NCBI GenBank assembly: GCA_014529385.2
Contig: CM043961.1
Span: 14,768,978 to 14,832,977 of the forward strand
DNA length: 64,000 nucleotides
Source of the DNA: Adiantum capillus-veneris
Taxonomy: Eukaryota; Streptophyta; Polypodiopsida; Polypodiales; Pteridaceae
Direction: 5' to 3'
Position numbers and translations under genes: made by a program. Each line of letters opens with the position of its first letter. Within the stretch, counting starts at the first letter, position 1. The notes beneath the pieces were generated by a model that saw nothing but the letters and a program-made list of their open reading frames with translations, had not been told where the DNA came from and did not search any database. Positions 61,114 to 64,000 of the stretch are shown here, piece by piece.

Positions 61114-62246
61114 AGCTGAGTAATCAACCACCATGATGCTGTCTTTTAAGAGAAGAGGTTGAATTTTGTGGTTTTTTTGATAGATATGGGTAATTTGGAG
61201 GAGGAAAAATGAGACTAGGTGGTCAATTTTGGAATGGAATTGTGTGTGGGAGGTATGAGTTCACCATGGTTTCTCTTATTCTTCAAGGTTGAGGAGAAGG
61301 TGAGTAGGGTGCAGAGAGGAGTGGTGAGAGAGGTGGGGATGATGAGTGGAGAAGTGTGTGTGAAAGAGGAAAATGATAAAGTGGAAGAGAGAGTGTGGCT
61401 GCATAGCATGGGAAAACTGGGGTCCACTAATAAAATCATAGCTCACAGCTCGTAGCTCAAAAAATATGAAAAAATTTGAGGCAAAAGTTCAGCCCACGAG
61501 CTACAACTTTTGTTTGTATCACCTTTTCAAATTCGGAGAGCAAGTGAACTTTAAAAATTCAGCAAAACCGACCGTTTTTTTCCACTGCACAAGGTCCTTG
61601 TGGGGTCCTTCTTTGGATGATTCTTTTGAATACCTCCAAGAGTGAGCCCTCCATAGTGCATGTATGCATGCCACCTACCCTTGACCTTATTTGGTAGGTC
61701 TATAATTGAAGATATTGTTGAGATCATGATATAAGTGAATAGTACAACTAAGAAAATCAAATATTGAGGGGTCTGAAAAATATGTACATGTCAAATATAA
61801 ATAATATAAGTGGAAAAAATATAAAGGGGTCAAAAGAAATCTCTCTCATTATGAGGCTACCATAAAAAGATAAATATTTTTGGTGTTCTAATGTTTTAGA
61901 AAAAAAAACGAAATAGATGTAGGAAGGGAAAAATCACAATAGTGAAAAAATATACACATAAATAAAACTAGTTTTTTTGGATTTTTGCTGGGGTGGAGTT
62001 ACACCAAATATAAGAGAAGCTTACATGAAAATATTTCTATATGGAATAAAGAGTATGAAAAATGGTAAGAAAAATTTTGGTAATGGTGAGGCAATGTACA
62101 GAGCATAAATAACACACACCTAGGTAGAAATATTTAAATAAATACCAAAATAATTTGCGAACGCTTGCCAAAGCTCACTGAAATCGGAGAAAGTGAGCAG
62201 GCGTGTGCTGGAGCAGCTGGCGACCAAGCCCGGGAGGACGTGACCT
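61114..62246. other. Interior between the direct repeats, no gene seen
   Basis: AT-rich sequence with only short chance frames (up to 78 aa). No Gag, protease, reverse transcriptase or integrase motif is visible. An unknown part of the left end may still belong to the left repeat. The last 100 bp (62150-62246) are GC-richer and abut an initiator-Met primer site. Confidence 0.55.
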
Positions 62247-62258
62247 GCTCTGATACCA
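62247..62258 (-). other. Primer-binding site, initiator tRNA-Met type
   Basis: GCTCTGATACCA on the plus strand, so the minus strand reads TGGTATCAGAGC, the standard plant LTR-retrotransposon primer site. Two bases away, on the right, begins TGTTGGAATTAGGG, which on the minus strand is an LTR ending ...CCAACA. The expected arrangement (LTR end, 2-bp gap, primer site) is therefore met. Confidence 0.75.
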
Positions 62259-62260
62259 AT

Positions 62261-62580
62261 TGTTGGAATTAGGGTTGCAGAGAAACACACACAGCTTGGA
62301 GAAGACGAAGGAAGCTCAAGGCACACAATAGAGAGTGTATTCCTTAGTGTGCAATGGAAAGATAGATAGCCCTAGAGTGATGGGCGTATATACAATGCAC
62401 GGGGGAAAAAACCTCCTAAAGAGGGAAAAAATGCCCCGGCGGTCCTAGTGTGTTCACACACATCACTACCACATGTATATGGTAACAGGAATGAAAGGAG
62501 AATACAAACTCTCGTGATTCATGCAAACTACTTGACTATGCTAAAAGTTGATCCTACACAAAAACATACACGAGTTGTGT
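62261..62580 (-). mobile_element. Probable LTR fragment of an initiator-Met-primed element
   Basis: Starts at TGTTGG, next to the primer site. On the minus strand it has a TATA-like GTATATAC at 62386-62393 and ends CCCTAATTCCAACA, as in many plant Copia-type LTRs. Its other limit is not clear; the sequence near 62455 (GTGTGTTCACACACA) is one candidate. No partner LTR and no coding interior are in the window, so it is a remnant or part of a nested insertion. Confidence 0.5.
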
Positions 62581-62598
62581 TCCTCAGTGGGGGCACCA
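62581..62598 (-). other. Second primer-site-like sequence next to right repeat
   Basis: The minus strand reads TGGTGCCCCCACTGAGGA, starting with TGG three bases after the ...CGCGTCA end of the right repeat. Position and TGG start fit a primer-binding site, but I do not recognise the tRNA. Confidence 0.45.
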
Positions 62599-62601
62599 AT
62601 T

Positions 62602-62868
62602 TGACGCGGTTCGGGGCGGGCAACAAGAAGAGCAACCTCTAGACACCCTTCAAGGCTCCCGTGCTGCTCAATGGGGCTGGGGCACAACACAACACAAACC
62701 AAAACAACAAACCCACAGCCAAATCCCAACTACACAAGGGGCACCACCTAGTTTAAGAGCGAACTAGGACACAAAAGAGGAGAATCGTTAGAGCAACCCA
62801 CAAACAAGCAAGGAATTTACACTAACCCTAACACCAATGGGACACTCTCACACACTAAAACACGAGAG

Positions 62869-62944
<76 letters not shown>

Positions 62945-64000
62945 TGCTCGGGCTGCTTTGAAGTGTATCGTTAATGATCAAGCAAACATAAATATATATG
63001 TAAGAAAGAGAGAGAAGGGGGAAGGGGGTGCTTGTTGCACTAATGCCTTCTTACAAATCTTTCATGACCAATCAAAGTGAGATTAGTATTTGTTCAACAT
63101 AGCCTGAGTAAATTACACCACAACACATCACAACAAAAAAAGCCACCCCAATCATTGTCTTAAGGCCAGGGGAGTCCTCTACACCCTGTCGCCCTCTTAC
63201 AGCATGTGGGATTTATGGCTAAATTGATAACAATACCCGGAGACAAGCTATCAAGAACTTAAATAAAACACCAAGACACTTACACATCATTATTGTCCAT
63301 GACTTCATGTTGGAAGGGAGACAAGGTATCCATGCTTAGTTCAAATTCACCCTCCTTGATTCAGCAAATGCTGGGCTTACACTAGTAGGAGAAATGATAG
63401 ATTTCCTACTCTCAATTGAATGATCACTCTCTCTTACAATGGCATAGAGTTCCGTTGCTAATCACCCCTAATACAACACATACATATGCCTAATGCCAAT
63501 GAGATTCCACTCAAGAGCTCCTTCTCAAGAGGTTGAGCTTGGCTTCTCAAGCTATAGCATAGTGCTCTTTCTTCTCCCCCCTTTTTTGCTAGATACACCC
63601 TCCTTTTATAGCAATTTTGAAGGCTAGGGTTACTGCTCTAACCATGGTTGGGTTAGATTTTCAGCAATTTATCTAATTTCTTTTGCTTGGAATTATCAAG
63701 AAGTTGGTGGGGAAAGAGAGAGGAGAGAAATGGAGGTGATAGGACTTTTCATAGTGGGTTAGTGTTAGTAGAGTTAGTATTAATTTACAAATGGAATTGG
63801 ATATTTACAATGGGAGTATCCATGCAGGATACAAATAAGGAAGAAAAACTCTTAAGAGGTAAGAAAAGGTGGATTTCTGACAAGGTTGATGCTCCAAGTG
63901 TCTTGAGTAGGGCCAATTTTGACGCTTGTTGACGGTCCACTAGCTTTGACGGTACATTTTTTCTCCACTCTTGACCTTCCTTGAGAGACAAGGTAATTGA
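62602..64000 (-). repeat. Right copy of the direct repeat (probable LTR, cut by window end)
   Basis: Matches 59775-61113 from TGACGCGGTTCGGGG to the last base of the window. Differences include a GA microsatellite expanded to about 34 units (62873-62941), about ten extra bases near 63474-63495, and scattered substitutions. A minus-strand TATA box lies at 63590-63600. The frames here (for example 63687-63932) have no counterpart domain and are chance. Confidence 0.75.

Noticed and set aside
61215-61455. Overlapping 78-aa plus and 74-aa minus frames between the direct repeats
   Set aside because: Both cover the same purine-skewed stretch and neither has a recognisable domain.
56946-64000. tRNA, rRNA or telomere repeats
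   Set aside because: No cloverleaf, 5S/45S-like sequence or TTTAGGG array was seen. The tRNA-like ends found are primer-binding sites of retroelements.

Overview
The window is plant nuclear repeat DNA with no cellular gene I can support. A land plant is indicated by three things: a tandem satellite of about 316 bp, a TG...CA LTR retrotransposon whose primer-binding site matches plant tRNA-Asp (as in Athila-type Ty3 elements), and a second primer-binding site matching plant initiator tRNA-Met. The species cannot be named from this sequence.

Layout. (1) 1-38788 is a satellite array that starts before the window, with monomers of 316-317 bp. It is organised as four-monomer higher-order repeats of about 1265 bp (clearest at 1-8837), followed by more irregular blocks. 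These contain a recurring shortened monomer of about 187 bp and several kilobase-scale internal duplications. (2) 38789-47426 is a young LTR retrotransposon of 8638 bp inserted cleanly into the satellite. It has a 5-bp target duplication ATGTC, and its two 566-bp LTRs differ at only 6 positions. It encodes Gag and a second frame with zinc knuckles and a protease-like domain, but no reverse transcriptase, RNase H or integrase, so it appears non-autonomous. (3) 47427-56324 is the continuation of the satellite. (4) 56325-56945 is the decayed array edge, where diverged units recur every 133-163 bp. This supports the view that the 316-bp monomer is an old dimer of about 158-bp halves. (5) 56946-59774 is mostly non-repetitive, AT-rich DNA with a 90-bp minisatellite, CT/TATC microsatellites, and isolated satellite relics that keep a perfect 20-bp core. 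(6) 59775-64000 holds two direct copies, 2827 bp apart, of a sequence over 1.3 kb long. I read these as the LTRs of a second, minus-strand, apparently non-autonomous element that runs off the window. Its interior contains a further LTR end with an initiator-Met primer site.

The retrotransposon frames would supply particle protein (Gag, zinc knuckles) and perhaps processing (protease-like domain). Reverse transcription and integration would have to come from another element. The many 60-124 aa frames inside the satellite are chance open frames in tandem DNA and are not annotated as genes.
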